Shown piece after piece: positions 39,074 through 50,749 of a DNA stretch of 64,000 nucleotides. How positions within the stretch are numbered: position 1 is the stretch's first letter; each line of letters begins with the position of its first letter. The DNA lies in the NCBI GenBank assembly GCA_950295325.1, contig OX485807.1:4280501-4344500 (forward strand), read 5' to 3'. The notes beneath the pieces are model-generated. The model was not told the DNA's origin. It worked only from the letters and a program-made list of their open reading frames with translations, and ran no database searches. Made by a program: the position numbers and the translations under genes. This DNA is from Polytrichum commune. Taxonomy: Eukaryota > Streptophyta > Polytrichopsida > Polytrichales > Polytrichaceae.

Positions 39074-40109
39074 TCATCATCCTCACCTCACCACTAGTAC
39101 TCATCCCGCATTCTTCACACCTTTGGAAACAGATGGCGACCGTCACCGTAAACGCTAAATTTTCTTTCGCCCGTCGAGAAATTGAGAAGCTTTTTAGATT
39201 TTGGGAGTCCTCTTGCCATGGCTCATGCATCACACACATGTGGAAAACTACTCTTCTCCGAAGGCTGGAGCTTTTTGTTCACTGTAATGTAACCAACCCT
39301 GCTTCTTTCATGGGCGAATCATCATCACTTCCATGTACACCGCATTCGTGATCGATGCGCCTGAGGTTGAATTCTTGTACATAATTCCGACCCAAGGGCT
39401 GTTGAAGATGATGATGCTGCGGCTGTCTATTGACTAGGTTGGGAAGGCTGCCGGAATTTTATTTGTGCTCTGAACGAGAGCTGTGATCTCCTGCTGCGGA
39501 GGAACACATGACTCAGCACCCCAACCAGCATGCCCTACAATTTTGCAGGTCCAACCTATCTACATGGGATCGACGGAGTCCGATCATTGTGATGATGAGC
39601 CAGTGATTTTTTGAATATGCTTAGGAGAGACGATCATGAAGTGTGGAGAGAGGTCCTGGTTTAAGGACTTTCCCACTTGAATGTAGTTGATATTCTTTAC
39701 CCTCTGCTCCCATTGAAGATGGTGTGCAGTAGCTGGATTTCTTGTATTTGTACGTCATATCCTGAATTTACCCTTCAAGGATGGATAATGAGAGAGATGT
39801 TTGATTAAATAGCCCAGCATAACTTCATTATGTGTTGAGTCTCTCCACCATATGAAACATGCCTACCAACATTCTTCTCAGCACATGATTGCTTTCTAAT
39901 GATGAGAATCTGATTTCCTCCCTTCTCTTTAAGAATGTACCCAGGCCCACACTTTAATATCGTAATGATCAAAACTGAGAGCTCCTTTACCTGAGCAACT
40001 ATGATTGCGCACCCTCCCCCAATCATTCAGTCCTCGGTGAAACCCTTGCCGTGAGGGGCTGGAAAATCTACTGAGCCCACACATCTGATATCTTTTGGAG
40101 TGTATATCT
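39074..40109. other. 3' flank of the CKX gene, unassigned
   Basis: Presumed 3' untranslated region and spacer. The short open frames at 39070-39351 overlap what is most likely transcribed but untranslated DNA. No further gene was recognised. Confidence 0.45.
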
Positions 40110-40500
40110 GCTACAGCACCTAACCAACAACACATGACTCCAGCCCCCGAATTCCATCAAAAGGCAATCAATATTCTCTCTCACATAAACTTCCAACCAG
40201 CTGGCGATAGGGTTGGTGCTGGAGTGTACATCCCAATCGATGGAGAATCTGTTTAGGGTTGTTTTCACCGCCTATTCTGGCAAATACACGACAAAACCAC
40301 AGCATGGTGTGAAAGTGAGCCTACAAAGCACCAACGGAGTACCATCCGGCCCTGCAACCCTCATATAATACGTCGAGACAGGAGACACCATCGCAGTCGT
40401 CTTCTACTGCACTAAGTGGGACAGTACTAGCCTTAATTACTTCATTCCACCTGCCGCTCTAGGGTGTCTTTCACATGATGCATGTGTTGTCAACACATAA
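40110..40500 (+). pseudogene. Possible decayed coding sequence, unrecognised
   Basis: One plus-strand frame from about 40110 encodes INFQPAGDRVGAGVYIPIDG up to a TAG at 40254-40256. One base further on, the reading continues as VFTAYSGKYTTKPQHGVKVS, passes one TAA and continues as YVETGDTIAVVFYCTKWDS to about 40499. Residue composition looks protein-like across the breaks, suggesting an old gene or transposon fragment with a frameshift and a stop. I do not recognise the family. Minus-strand frames (40068-40268) overlap the same DNA, so chance is a real alternative. Confidence 0.22.
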
Positions 40501-43500
40501 CCTTAGCTAGTTCACTTCACTTCACCATGCTCCGGCGAGGTCAGACAGGCAGGGCTAACTTATTAGCTCGGCCTGGGGTTATTAACTTCAGTTGTTAGAA
40601 TGTCACAGAACCTGTGAAATGCTTACTGCTGAGGTGAAGCTAACCTAGCCCATGAGCTAAGTTAGTGCAGAGCTTGCCGATTGCGATCGTGCTGCTAACA
40701 TGGCATGAGCCTGCCAAAGCTTTGGGGATTGCTGAGAATCCTTACAGCTGGTCTGCCTCCTTGGATTCATCTCGCTCAAGGTGGGGTGGGGAGTGTCCCT
40801 TCAGAGCTTGACAAAGGCTCTACTTAATTCCCTTCCGTTCCGTTCCCTTCCTATTCCCTAATTCCCACCTCTCCTGATCCCCTTCACCTCACCTCGGCCT
40901 GTAGGAGTCCTGTCTGCACTGTCCCCGCTGATCCCCTAGTTCCCTTGCTTGTTTCGCCGGGCTGCTAGCTGAACTGCTGCCAACTCTGCACCTTATCACC
41001 TGAAGAACCACGTAGGTATCAACCTCAAAACCCGTGACAATATTCTGCCAGTGCGTGGCCATCGCCACCATTCCCACCTGCTCGCACAATCTAACCTTTT
41101 TAACCTCAAACTGCGGGTAAATGTCCCGCCAGTCAAGCACATATGCTAGATACCCACAGGCGCGGTGCCCAAGGAGGTTCCAAATCCATCTCTCTCTGAC
41201 AAGGGGAAATTACACGCACTTCCCACCCTCTGAAATTGCGTTCTCCCTAAGTAACGTTGCTGCCTGGTGATCTGCTCAATATTACAGCAGGACAAGGGGT
41301 GATTAGGAGATGACATGACGGAGGTCATGGCTTATATTTATACCTTGGGAGCATTTAAGAAGTGATTAGTGTTTGATCTTGTTCGATCTCCACTATTGAT
41401 GCCATGTGATCAGTGGTTTCGTTGTCGTTCTGGCCAACCTCATCAGCGAGCAGGTGAACACTTCAAGACACTGCTGCGAGGTTCAAGAGGATCCATAATG
41501 GTTTCAAGTTTCAAGACTAGAGTTCGTTGGCGACAAGGTTGGTGAACTGATCATTAATAGTCAATGTGTCCCAGATTTTCTTTCGCTTTGTCAGCAAAAG
41601 CAAGGGATCTATAACCGGTCCCCAAATAAATAAAATCAAATTTCCTGTTTGTCTCTTCAGTCATTAGCATAAAGGATTAGGCTGTGTCAGCTTTCATTGT
41701 AATCCAACACCTATAACTTTCTGGTCACCTACTTATGAATTTACAGAGCAGGGTCACTCTGAGCACCACGATCTGGCTCCAGGATTGTGGGTGGTAACTG
41801 AAAGTAATATAATCAACTTCAGGGTGTTTTGTACATAGCGTGACTTACTATCTGGACTGAGTTACACATAGCTCTAAAAAAGAAAATTTCGTAGTGTCAT
41901 TGTTTTACCAAGGAAGGATTTTATGATGCAGTGCACACTATAGCTACTTGTAAGTGTAAGTTGTGTTGGTTAAAAGTACAGATTCTTACTAAAAAGTTGT
42001 CGCATTGTAGAAGTTTAAACAGTCACTCACAGTGTTAGATGCTGTTGCAATATTAAGGACAAACCAAATTACTTGATCACCTTCTTCATTTGAAACCACA
42101 GGCACCTAATGATCATGGGCATGAGCTGCATGAAGTTGAGTTGCATGAAGTTGAGTTGCAGGCATGGTCAACAGTAACTACCTAGATCATGATGTTTGGC
42201 CTACCTACATATACACTGGCAGGAGCTATAACCTACAATGGCAGGCGCAGTGAGATCATGGGTGGTTTTGGTCTGACTACTTACACTAGTGGCAGATAAG
42301 TTAGATTAGGTTGATCAGACGAGGAGCATTTCGAAATGCAGGACTAAGATTGTCAAGTTAACTCCTGCAGGCATGTTGTGACCCCAAGTCAGTAAGCTAG
42401 TCTTTACCGTACCCGAGAGGGTCTCATCGTTGCTTTGTTGGGTAATTGAGTAGCTCCCTGCATTACTACTACTACTACTACTACTACAAAACAAGTTTCC
42501 TGCACATGTGTATGGCTCCGATCATGTCAGCTGCCTCTACGCAAATTGTGCGAATCCATATGGGCATTGCTCGCTCGCTAGCTTGCTGCTGTGGTACTTA
42601 CCAATATAAATCTTTGGCGGTAATCCTCTGTGCCCGTCAAGTTTGACCGCACTATTCTATACACATTCCACAAGAATGTTGCAATATTTAACCACTGGCA
42701 TAATTTACTGGGAGATTAGTATATTGGCCCTGCTTTGGCATCACCACAGTCCTCTGCTGCATGCATTAATCACAGGTGATGTGAACTTAATTAGGGTACA
42801 CCCAGTAGCTTGTTGTATGTAACTGCCTTGCTCCAGTTCACACGGTCGTGCCTCGAGGAACAACCCAATTAGTCATGATTGACAAGCGCATGATTAATCT
42901 CTCAAAAGCCGAGCACACTGCCATATCCCAGCAGCTCCCCGCCTTCTGCCTCCTTAGCCCCAAATAAAACTAGTAGTTTATTGTGGCCTGGGGTCACAGT
43001 GGCTGCAAACACAAGCAACCTCTGGTCAATGTTGGCTAGGCCGAGCCACAAGAAGCATATTAACTTACAATCTGCCAACCTCGCACATGATATCTAGGGA
43101 ATAGGGAAAGAGTCACGAAGGGCGCCCCACCCTGTGTGCAGTTAGGTTAGGAATTTGTATCGTACTTCTGTATTTGTACCCTTTATATGCTTGTGGTCGA
43201 ACAACAAGTGCAGTATTTGCTTCTTTCGAGAGTTTGGAGTGAACACAAGATTCTCATATGGGTTCATGGGAACATGTTGGAATTCAATCCTTTGGGCTAT
43301 TGCAAAAGGTATTACATTGGTCCAAAGATCGTTGTAATGTTATTGAGTTGTAGGCTGTTGCATTGTGGGATCGGAAAATTTAGAGGCTTAATGCCCCTTT
43401 TATTCTAGGCCTCCTTGGGAAAAAAATGAAGCATCAAAATTATTCACTTCATTACTTTGAACGGACAAGTAGCTATTGTGGGTTGGACCTTGCCACTTTT

Positions 43501-44000
43501 TCAAAAAGAAATTTTTAAAAAGGTGAATAGTATTGTGCCAGCCAATTGTCCACCGTGACTAGACCCATGTTACTACTGGCACATGCTAGACAAGTCAACC
43601 TAGAATATATTAAAAGTGGCCGAGAATAAAGTCTCAGGTGTTTATTTAGCCAAACAAATTTTACCGTTCATCTTCCTTATAAAGAGGGAGTTGAGCTTAG
43701 TAGTGCTAAGATGATTTAAAGATTTGGGTTATTATATAGCCCAAGGTTTTAAAATAGCCCAATCTTTTGAATTACAATACAACATAATAGAGTATAATGC
43801 AAGCCTAGAGATTAAATCAGTACTAGCTCACTCTTTTGAATCATAATGCGATTATGTGCACGAGGTAATCTTTATAATAGGCACTCCTTTGAGATGGCCT
43901 CCTAAATTGCATGAAATCATATAAATCTAACATGTTGTGCAAGTTGAGCATGAGCCCAATCTTCAATGGCAATCATTAAACTCTGACATGCTTTCTACAA
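40501..44000. other. Unassigned spacer, mixed composition
   Basis: Less AT-rich than the left part of the window, but no gene was recognised. A minus-strand frame at 40889-41140 (83 codons, with DWRDIYPQFEVKKVRLCEQV) looks somewhat protein-like but has no known motif and no convincing partner exons. A (CTA)n microsatellite lies at about 42464-42487. Confidence 0.4.
42464..42487. repeat. (CTA)n microsatellite
   Basis: About eight CTA units in tandem. The poly-tyrosine reading in one frame is a by-product. Confidence 0.85.
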
Positions 44001-44544
44001 GTTACAATGTGCATGGACCATGAAGTTGGACCATGGAAGCTGGCCTTTTTCCATGGTCTGATTTCTTAAAAAATCAATTTACAAAGTCTATGGGCCCCTC
44101 ACTAGGTGTAAACCGAATGTGGTCAAGAGGAATGACCATGCACCAAAAAGTGAATGGGTTGAATTTTTTTTAAATGTGACCAAAAAGGGCAGTTTTGAAA
44201 AAAATTCAAGTTTGACCATTTTTTGTCTTCTATTGTCTTCATCTTCTCTTCCCAAAAAAAATTCACCAAAAATTTATTATAACAACATTTCTTAGCCACG
44301 GGCCCCTGTTTTTCTTCTGATGCCAGAGCACCTCTTTTGTCTCTCCCACCGCCAAACGCATTGGACCGTATCAGTGGATAATGTAGGCCTTAAAAATGTC
44401 TTTTGGGGACCTCAAACTCCATGGTCACTCCAACGTTGTTCCCTTGGTGTAAACCGAAGTGATCCCAGCACGAGTTCAATAGCCAATCACAAATTTTACA
44501 AGGCCTTGGGATGACTTCATGGTCCATGGTGTAAACAACCCCTG
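44001..44544. mobile_element. Probable MITE with imperfect terminal inverted repeats
   Basis: The left end reads GTTACAATGTGCATGGACCA then TGAAGT. The reverse complement of the right end reads GTTTACACCATGGACCATGA then AGT. The shared core is CATGGACCATGAAGT. About 540 bp separate the ends, with no coding potential. The left end has diverged more and no target duplication was found, so class and exact limits are uncertain. Confidence 0.45.
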
Positions 44545-45118
44545 AGGGTTTCATTTTGGAGATGATATCCCCGTCAACTACTTGTTTTCCAAGTGGAAGT
44601 AGACATGAAGATGGACTTTTGGACCTTTAGGCTTCAAGGAGGGATGCACTAAATAAGGATTTTGTGGGGGCGGGCAAAATATTTGGGTTGGGTCGTGTTC
44701 TTTTTCTTGGGATTGCCTAAGGATCGCAAGGAGCAGGTTCTGACCCTCATCCAAGTTCCACCACACTGAGGCGATGCGAACACCTTCCATGTGGTCGTGG
44801 GCAGAGCATATCTCCACCGTCAATTGTATTCTAGCAAATCTAAAGGCTCCTACATTGTCCTAATTCTCTACTTCTCTTTTCTTCAACAAACTCTATAAAA
44901 TTCCAAGTCGGATGGAATTTCCACCTTCACTTTCTTGCAAAGCCGGGGATGAAAAACCCAACCAAACAATCCATCAAAATGGCTATCTTGAGTGTGTGAA
45001 GGCAAGGGAATTCGCACTCCTTTCTTCCAAACACAAGTGCAAAGGGTGTTACCACAATACCCAAACCCTCTACAATGCACATTCATGTGACGCAATTACA
45101 TATAACCAGTTGTGTGAG

Positions 45119-45202
45119 AGGTATTGCGTGGAATTTTAGAGGTTCCCTTAGCATTCCTCAAAGGGAATGCTAAGGAAACTTCTAAAATTCCACACAATAC
45201 CT
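45119..45202. repeat. Near-perfect 39-bp palindrome
   Basis: Arms 45119-45157 and 45164-45202 are reverse complements with three mismatches, separated by only 6 bases (TCAAAG). The arms contain GGAATTTTAGAGGTTCCCTT and its partner. It could be a short foldback transposon or a transcribed hairpin. No target duplication was seen. Confidence 0.85.
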
Positions 45203-46562
45203 CCCATATAATTGGGATGAACAACTAGTTTCTTCATTATGCAAACATTAATTATTCATCCTCTAGAACTTCATTCATCGAAATTATTATTAAGCTACCC
45301 GGATGGGTTTATGTATCATAGGATGGGGCTCTCTAAATGAATGGGTTGTATGTGATATGCCCATGACTACACGCCCTCCATTCGCATTACCTAAGTGACT
45401 TAGATCCAAGTTGGAGGCATGCCCTTACATTGGACCATGGCTCGTAGACTAGGGTTTGGTTAGGAGCTCAATATTGAAGGAAATATCAATCCATTGAGAG
45501 ATATCTCATTCATGAAAAATTATTGACCATGAGGCTGATTGTTTGGATGCATCTTCGCCAAGGATAATTAAGCACTAAATATTAGAAAATTATTGGACAA
45601 TAGTTACATAGAAAGCAACCTTCTATAGTAGCTCCAACAACCACATTATGAATTAAACCTTCCATATGGAGTAAGGGGAGGGGGAGGGGGCATCATATGA
45701 GAGAATATATTTCAAATTGTCTTGTTGTCTAACATGCAAATTGGAAAGTGGCCATCCTCGCACTTACCCATTTTGAATGTTACATGATTGGATTCATTGA
45801 CCTTTACTTCATGAGATGCCATAAAAATAAAAAAATAATTTCTAAAATCATGGAAATTCTTAGCAATGTTTGAATTATAAGAATGGTACCATAAAAAAAC
45901 CAATCTAAAATATAACAATCTCATGTCTACACCAACAAGTTTACAAAAATCAAGATCATTTTGCTCAAATGAAATTCAATTTCCAAATCCGAAAAAGAGA
46001 ACTACTCAAGGTCCCCTCCTCAAACTTCATACATCCCTTAAAATTGTGCCAGACGTTGACTTTTGTTTAATAAGGACAAAATAATGCACTCCTCCATGCG
46101 GAAGGGGTTCATTTTTTTATCATCTAGTAATTTTCACCAACTTTGCCAAATCACAAACGTTTGCCCTTAACTCAATGAAAATGTGACACACACAAGAACA
46201 TCACAAATACTCTCTCTCTTTCTCCCTCCCTCCCTCCCAACCAAGCTTGAGGGGAGCCTTGGGAGGGGGAAAGGCAAAAATTAAAGTTCCTTTCACAAGC
46301 GGCAAGGCTCCAAGTGGATAAAAGTTCCTAAGCAAAATATTGGATGAACATCCCAAGGCACAAACCAACATCCCACTCAACCCAAACAACTGAGAGGATG
46401 GTGACAAAGTCCGCAAGGATCGAGTTAAGTACAAAGACATGGCTTGACCAAAAGATAATCACATCCATGACATGTAACACGACTTCTTAAGTCAGGGTCA
46501 GAGGCTCTAATCAACCAGGCTACAAATGAATTTTAAAAGTAAATCAATTTCTCTCTCCATGC
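45203..46562. other. Unassigned AT-rich spacer
   Basis: No gene recognised. A short CT tract lies at about 46211-46236. Frames at 45712-45924 and 46201-46440 are motif-free. Confidence 0.4.
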
Positions 46563-46710
46563 CATAACATTATTCTGATCCATAACAATGTTATATGTGA
46601 GACTGATAGTATTCCACAAAATATTTCCCATATTATGACTGAATGTGAAACTGTTATATGGATTATTGTTAATCCCACATAACACTGTTACAAATCTGAA
46701 TAATGTTATG
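46563..46710. mobile_element. Small foldback/MITE-like element (148 bp)
   Basis: The left end CATAACATTATTCTGATCCA pairs with the reverse complement of the right end, CATAACATTATTCAGATTTG, and imperfect pairing continues for about 40 bp. The interior repeats AATGTTAT/ATAACATT words. No coding potential and no clear target duplication. Confidence 0.55.
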
Positions 46711-48040
46711 ACATAAACACCGCAATTCATCAAATGGTCTTTGAACTCAAACTCCATCACAACTATGCAAGAGGGGGCAAAATGACCCCTTGCTTGGATA
46801 CTTTGATCACCCATAATATAAAGAAACTCATACCTCTTTGCACCTAATCAATAAACGCTCCGCCATAAACAACACAAACTTGAGGTGAGTCTAACATTTT
46901 TGAGTCTCCCATTCCCTCAAATACCTCGGACAAAACTACTCTACAAAGAACTCATCCTTCCATTGGCTCAAAGTCCAATTAGGCCAAGCTATCGCCATTC
47001 GGACATAGAATTCTCCATTAAAAGGTGGTAATAGCTTGCACACAAAGTGGATTTTCATGTTTTCATTTTTTTTAACCAATATTTATCCCATTTTAAAAAT
47101 CTTATGCATGTCTAACGATGTTGAAGACTTTGACGAAAACTAACATTCATGCTCAATTGTCTCTCAATATTCACCGATGTTCAACTATTCAGATAAACGT
47201 GTATTGTTGCAAATTGCAATCCTACATTTTATAATTTACAGTTGGTCATAAGAGGTAATATCTACACACTTATTGGCCTTTTCATCACAAACTCAAGGAG
47301 GATCCTCAACGTAGCATGTACAGTACCGCGTGGGTGTACAAAAGGGTATTTAATAAAAATTTGGCTTACAAAGTATACATATGGGGATGGGTATTGCTCC
47401 CTTCTTATAAATAAACAAGCCTAATATGAATTAGGGCGGAGAGGTAAGTGCACCCTAAGCCCCTTCCCCACAAGAGGAGTTTATTTGGCATGCAAAGAGG
47501 TGCTAAAATGAGTTTGGTCCCCAATGAACTAATATAGGAAGTTCTTTGTTCAAACCTCCAGACCGACTACAAGCATGCACCAAAAACTTATTGAACATGG
47601 AAAGTTTTGGATGGAAAACAACAAACTCCCAACCAAAACTCCGATTGAATTCAAGGATAGCTCTACTATGCCATTCTTCTTCATCACAATATGGATATGG
47701 AAGAGAATTGAGAATAAGGGTTGTAATGGCATAGTGCAAACGTAAAGCCTTACATGGACTATTAACCTCTTGGTATGTTGAACATATTCAACTTTGTGCA
47801 CCTATTATGGACAATGTACATAAAATCTATCCTACAATGTTCTTAAATTCTAGACGTAAGATGAAATCAATCCTAGATTGTGTTCAATTTAGGTACATGA
47901 CCCTTGCTCTTAACCCCTAGATGCCCACCTATTGGAGGTTGTGAAATGGTTTTGAGGACCCTTATGTGGCACAACAAACTTTGGTGATTTCTTCTTCCAC
48001 ATCTTGTAAGTGAATGATAAATGCCATTGTATAGATGCTT
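46711..48040. other. Unassigned AT-rich spacer
   Basis: No gene, tRNA or structured element recognised. Frames at 47503-47801 overlap on both strands and show no family motif. Confidence 0.4.
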
Positions 48041-48074
48041 AGACCAATGTTGGACCAGTTATAGGTGAACTATA

Positions 48075-48202
48075 ATTGGTATTACAATTTTGATACCCAT
48101 AGATAGGTTGTTTGATGTCATTGTTGATGCATGGTATCAATAGTCAACATCAACAATGGAATCAAACAACCTATCTATGGGTATCAAAATTGTAATACCA
48201 AT
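48075..48202. repeat. 55-bp inverted repeat with 18-base loop
   Basis: Arms 48075-48129 and 48148-48202 are reverse complements with two mismatches and an 18-base loop. The transcript of either strand would fold into a long, almost perfect hairpin. It may be the centre of a larger element: GTTGGACCAG at about 48050 and the reverse complement of CCAATCCAACACT at about 48465 resemble each other. Candidates are a MITE or a small-RNA-producing hairpin. Confidence 0.85.
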
Positions 48203-48594
48203 CAAATATTGATATTTGGTGGGTATGTCAAGGTAAGAGTATCTTTGCATGCCTAAGTTATTATTTGGGTCAATACCATTCTAAAGCATATTAATAGTAG
48301 GGTGATTTTACCCAGGTTTGAAAGTTCTTGCATGGTATATAGACCCGGATGGTATTAAATAGAATTAAAAAAAAACCCGTCAAATATCCATACCCATGCT
48401 TGTCAAAAAATACAAATAAAATCCTCATTATAGATATCCAAATGGTATAAGAAAAAAGACGATACCAATCCAACACTAGTTTAGATCTTGTAGGTGACTT
48501 GTACCTTAGAATATCTCAACCATCCAAGTATTTCCACCTAGGATTTGATACAAAATAACTAAAGAGTGTCCCTAAATGTGAGAATTTTAGACCC

Positions 48595-48602
48595 GTGTTT
48601 CC
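48595..48602. repeat. 8-bp target-site duplication, left (CGTGTTTC)
   Basis: Matches 49011-49018 perfectly and directly abuts the MITE at 48603. Confidence 0.8.
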
Positions 48603-49010
48603 ACGGGTAGATCACTCCATTGTCAAGTTGAACACCACGTGCGACCAAAAAAAATCTTCTTTTGGTAAGTTGCACCACCAAAATGGGTCAAAATTTCATC
48701 AATTTTTTTTCATGAGTAGATATACATAGTACCTATGACATAGGTAAAAGTGGTAACTAAATTTGATGATTTGTTTTTTTCATAAAACATACCGTTTCTA
48801 ACTAGAATGACACATAATTGAACTAAAACATTTATTAAAAAAATGAAGATGACTAAAAATATAAAAAATATAAAAAAAAGATACTATCAATGATTATGTA
48901 TATGTAGAAAAAATATCATAAATTTTAAAATTATATATGGCATGTAATATAGGGGTAGCAAACTTTGTCCGCACGTGGTGTCAACTTGACAATGAAGTGA
49001 CCTCCCCGTG
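48603..49010. mobile_element. hAT-type MITE (408 bp) with about 45-bp TIRs
   Basis: The left end starts CACGGGTAGATCACTCCATT. The reverse complement of the right end starts CACGGGGAGGTCACTTCATT. Both continue with GTCAAGTTG, an ACACCACGTGCG block and more, giving about 45 bp of inverted repeat with few mismatches and a 1-bp indel. Perfect 8-bp copies of CGTGTTTC flank it, which points to the hAT superfamily. The interior is AT-rich and non-coding. High arm similarity and the intact duplication suggest a fairly recent insertion. Confidence 0.82.
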
Positions 49011-49018
49011 CGTGTTTC
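49011..49018. repeat. 8-bp target-site duplication, right (CGTGTTTC)
   Basis: Perfect partner of 48595-48602. Confidence 0.8.
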
Positions 49019-50690
49019 TTTTCAAATTTCATACCTCATGAATCCAAACCAAACAAGCAATGCACCATTAAAAAAAAGTAATGATATTTTCTAACACTTC
49101 AGACTTGTAGATGATCAAATGATCACATTTTGAATTTTTGACAAGTCTTGCTATGTGGATTTGACATTGTCGGATTAGAACCCAATCTTTTGAGAGAGGT
49201 ACATGTGGAATTTAAGATCCAGATCGCAACGGTGGATGTGGCATTAACAACACTCAATTTTTTTTTTTAAATGGATGCAAAATTTTCAAAATCAAAGGGA
49301 GATATGGTGCCCAACAATTAATACTCTCAACCTACTAAACCAACCAACTGGGGAGGAGCAAATACACTAGAAATTCCATCATATGTAAGTTTGAGAAATT
49401 CCCCATGTCTCCTGTCTAGTATGATTTGCAAAAGAAATTCACTTATGGATTCCTAATCTTATAGCATTTAACACACTAAAACATTAAAAAGAAAGAAAGA
49501 AAGAAGAAAACCATAGATCCAATTCTTGGAAGATTCAACAAACTCACAAAAAAAAAACATGCAATTTTGGCACATTGTGGTCCTTAGGGGTTAATGGTTG
49601 TTGCTATTTCTCCCCTTGATAATTATGGGGGCTCCCACACTAATGGCCCCAAATGAAATAAAGGCCCACATTGATTTGGGCATATACAGAGTAGACAAAG
49701 CCATTTCCATCAACTTCAACAATTTCGCGTAAGTGCAAAACATGTGTGACATTGGAGTGGGTTTTCACATGTATGAAAATTGATATTACAACATTTAACA
49801 AAAAACATCACAATTTTTATTTTCAAGTTTTGAAATTACCGTAAATTTCTAAAGGCAAGATTCTCTCCCAACCCATATTCATAGCATAGATTGACTCATT
49901 TCCCATAACTGGGAGACGAAAACTTTAGTATAATCAATCCCCGATTAGTGCCCTTTTCAAGGAACCCAGATCTGTGCCCTTCTAACTTACTTTTTCATCA
50001 CGATGAATGTGATGGTGACATGTGTGAAACTTCACAACTTTTTCCATCACATTAGAAAATGACGGCTACATGTGTGAAACTTCACAACTTTAGGGGATCC
50101 CTATGAATTAAGATTGGAGGATTATCGGAAACGGGTATGTCTACTCTATATCTAGGCACCCCTAAATGCCTAGAGATGATCACCTTTACTTCGATAGTGG
50201 ATTCCCCTTAGATTATTCATGTTCTATTATTTTCTTATAACTAGATCAAATGTTTGGAGCTACGATTGGGAAGAACCGGCAATTAGTTACATATGAACCG
50301 GTTGAGTTTGAGAAATAACCGGTTGAAGTTGGAGACTGCATGAAAATTACCGATCATTTAAAAAATATATATAGAATATACCCATTTTAACAAAGGAAAA
50401 CTGAAGGATGTCAACATGTAACTGGTTGGACTTGCAGACACTAGTATCTCAACCGATCACTGGTTTGGAGAACCACATCACTAGAAACCTAACTTTAAGC
50501 CTATTACAAAGAGGAAGTGAAAATAAAATCATATGAACAAAGATATAAATGGATGTATAGTTTTGGATGTAAGTTGGGTCACCCCCCCCCCCCCAAATGG
50601 GGTCTCTTGGGCCTTCCAGGATTAAGGGCCACATTAATCATGTCCTCAGACACTAATTTATTTAGTAACTTACTAGGTGTTGGTGCTTAA
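49019..50690. other. Unassigned spacer upstream of the methyltransferase gene
   Basis: No gene recognised. A 14-base C run lies at about 50581-50594. The region ends at the telo-box listed next. Confidence 0.4.
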
Positions 50691-50693
50691 CCC

Positions 50694-50711
50694 TTAAACC
50701 CTAAACCCTAG
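50694..50711. promoter_or_regulatory. Telo-box (AAACCCTAA) in the methyltransferase promoter or 5' UTR
   Basis: TTAAACCCTAAACCCTAG contains the plant telo-box AAACCCTAA and lies about 40-55 bases upstream of the predicted ATG (50750). Telo-boxes are common near the start sites of plant genes for ribosomal proteins and other translation factors. That would suit a protein methyltransferase acting on such targets, but the site alone does not prove regulation. Confidence 0.5.
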
Positions 50712-50749
50712 TTCTCAAGCGAAGAGCTTTGGAGCAATGGTTTGTGGCC

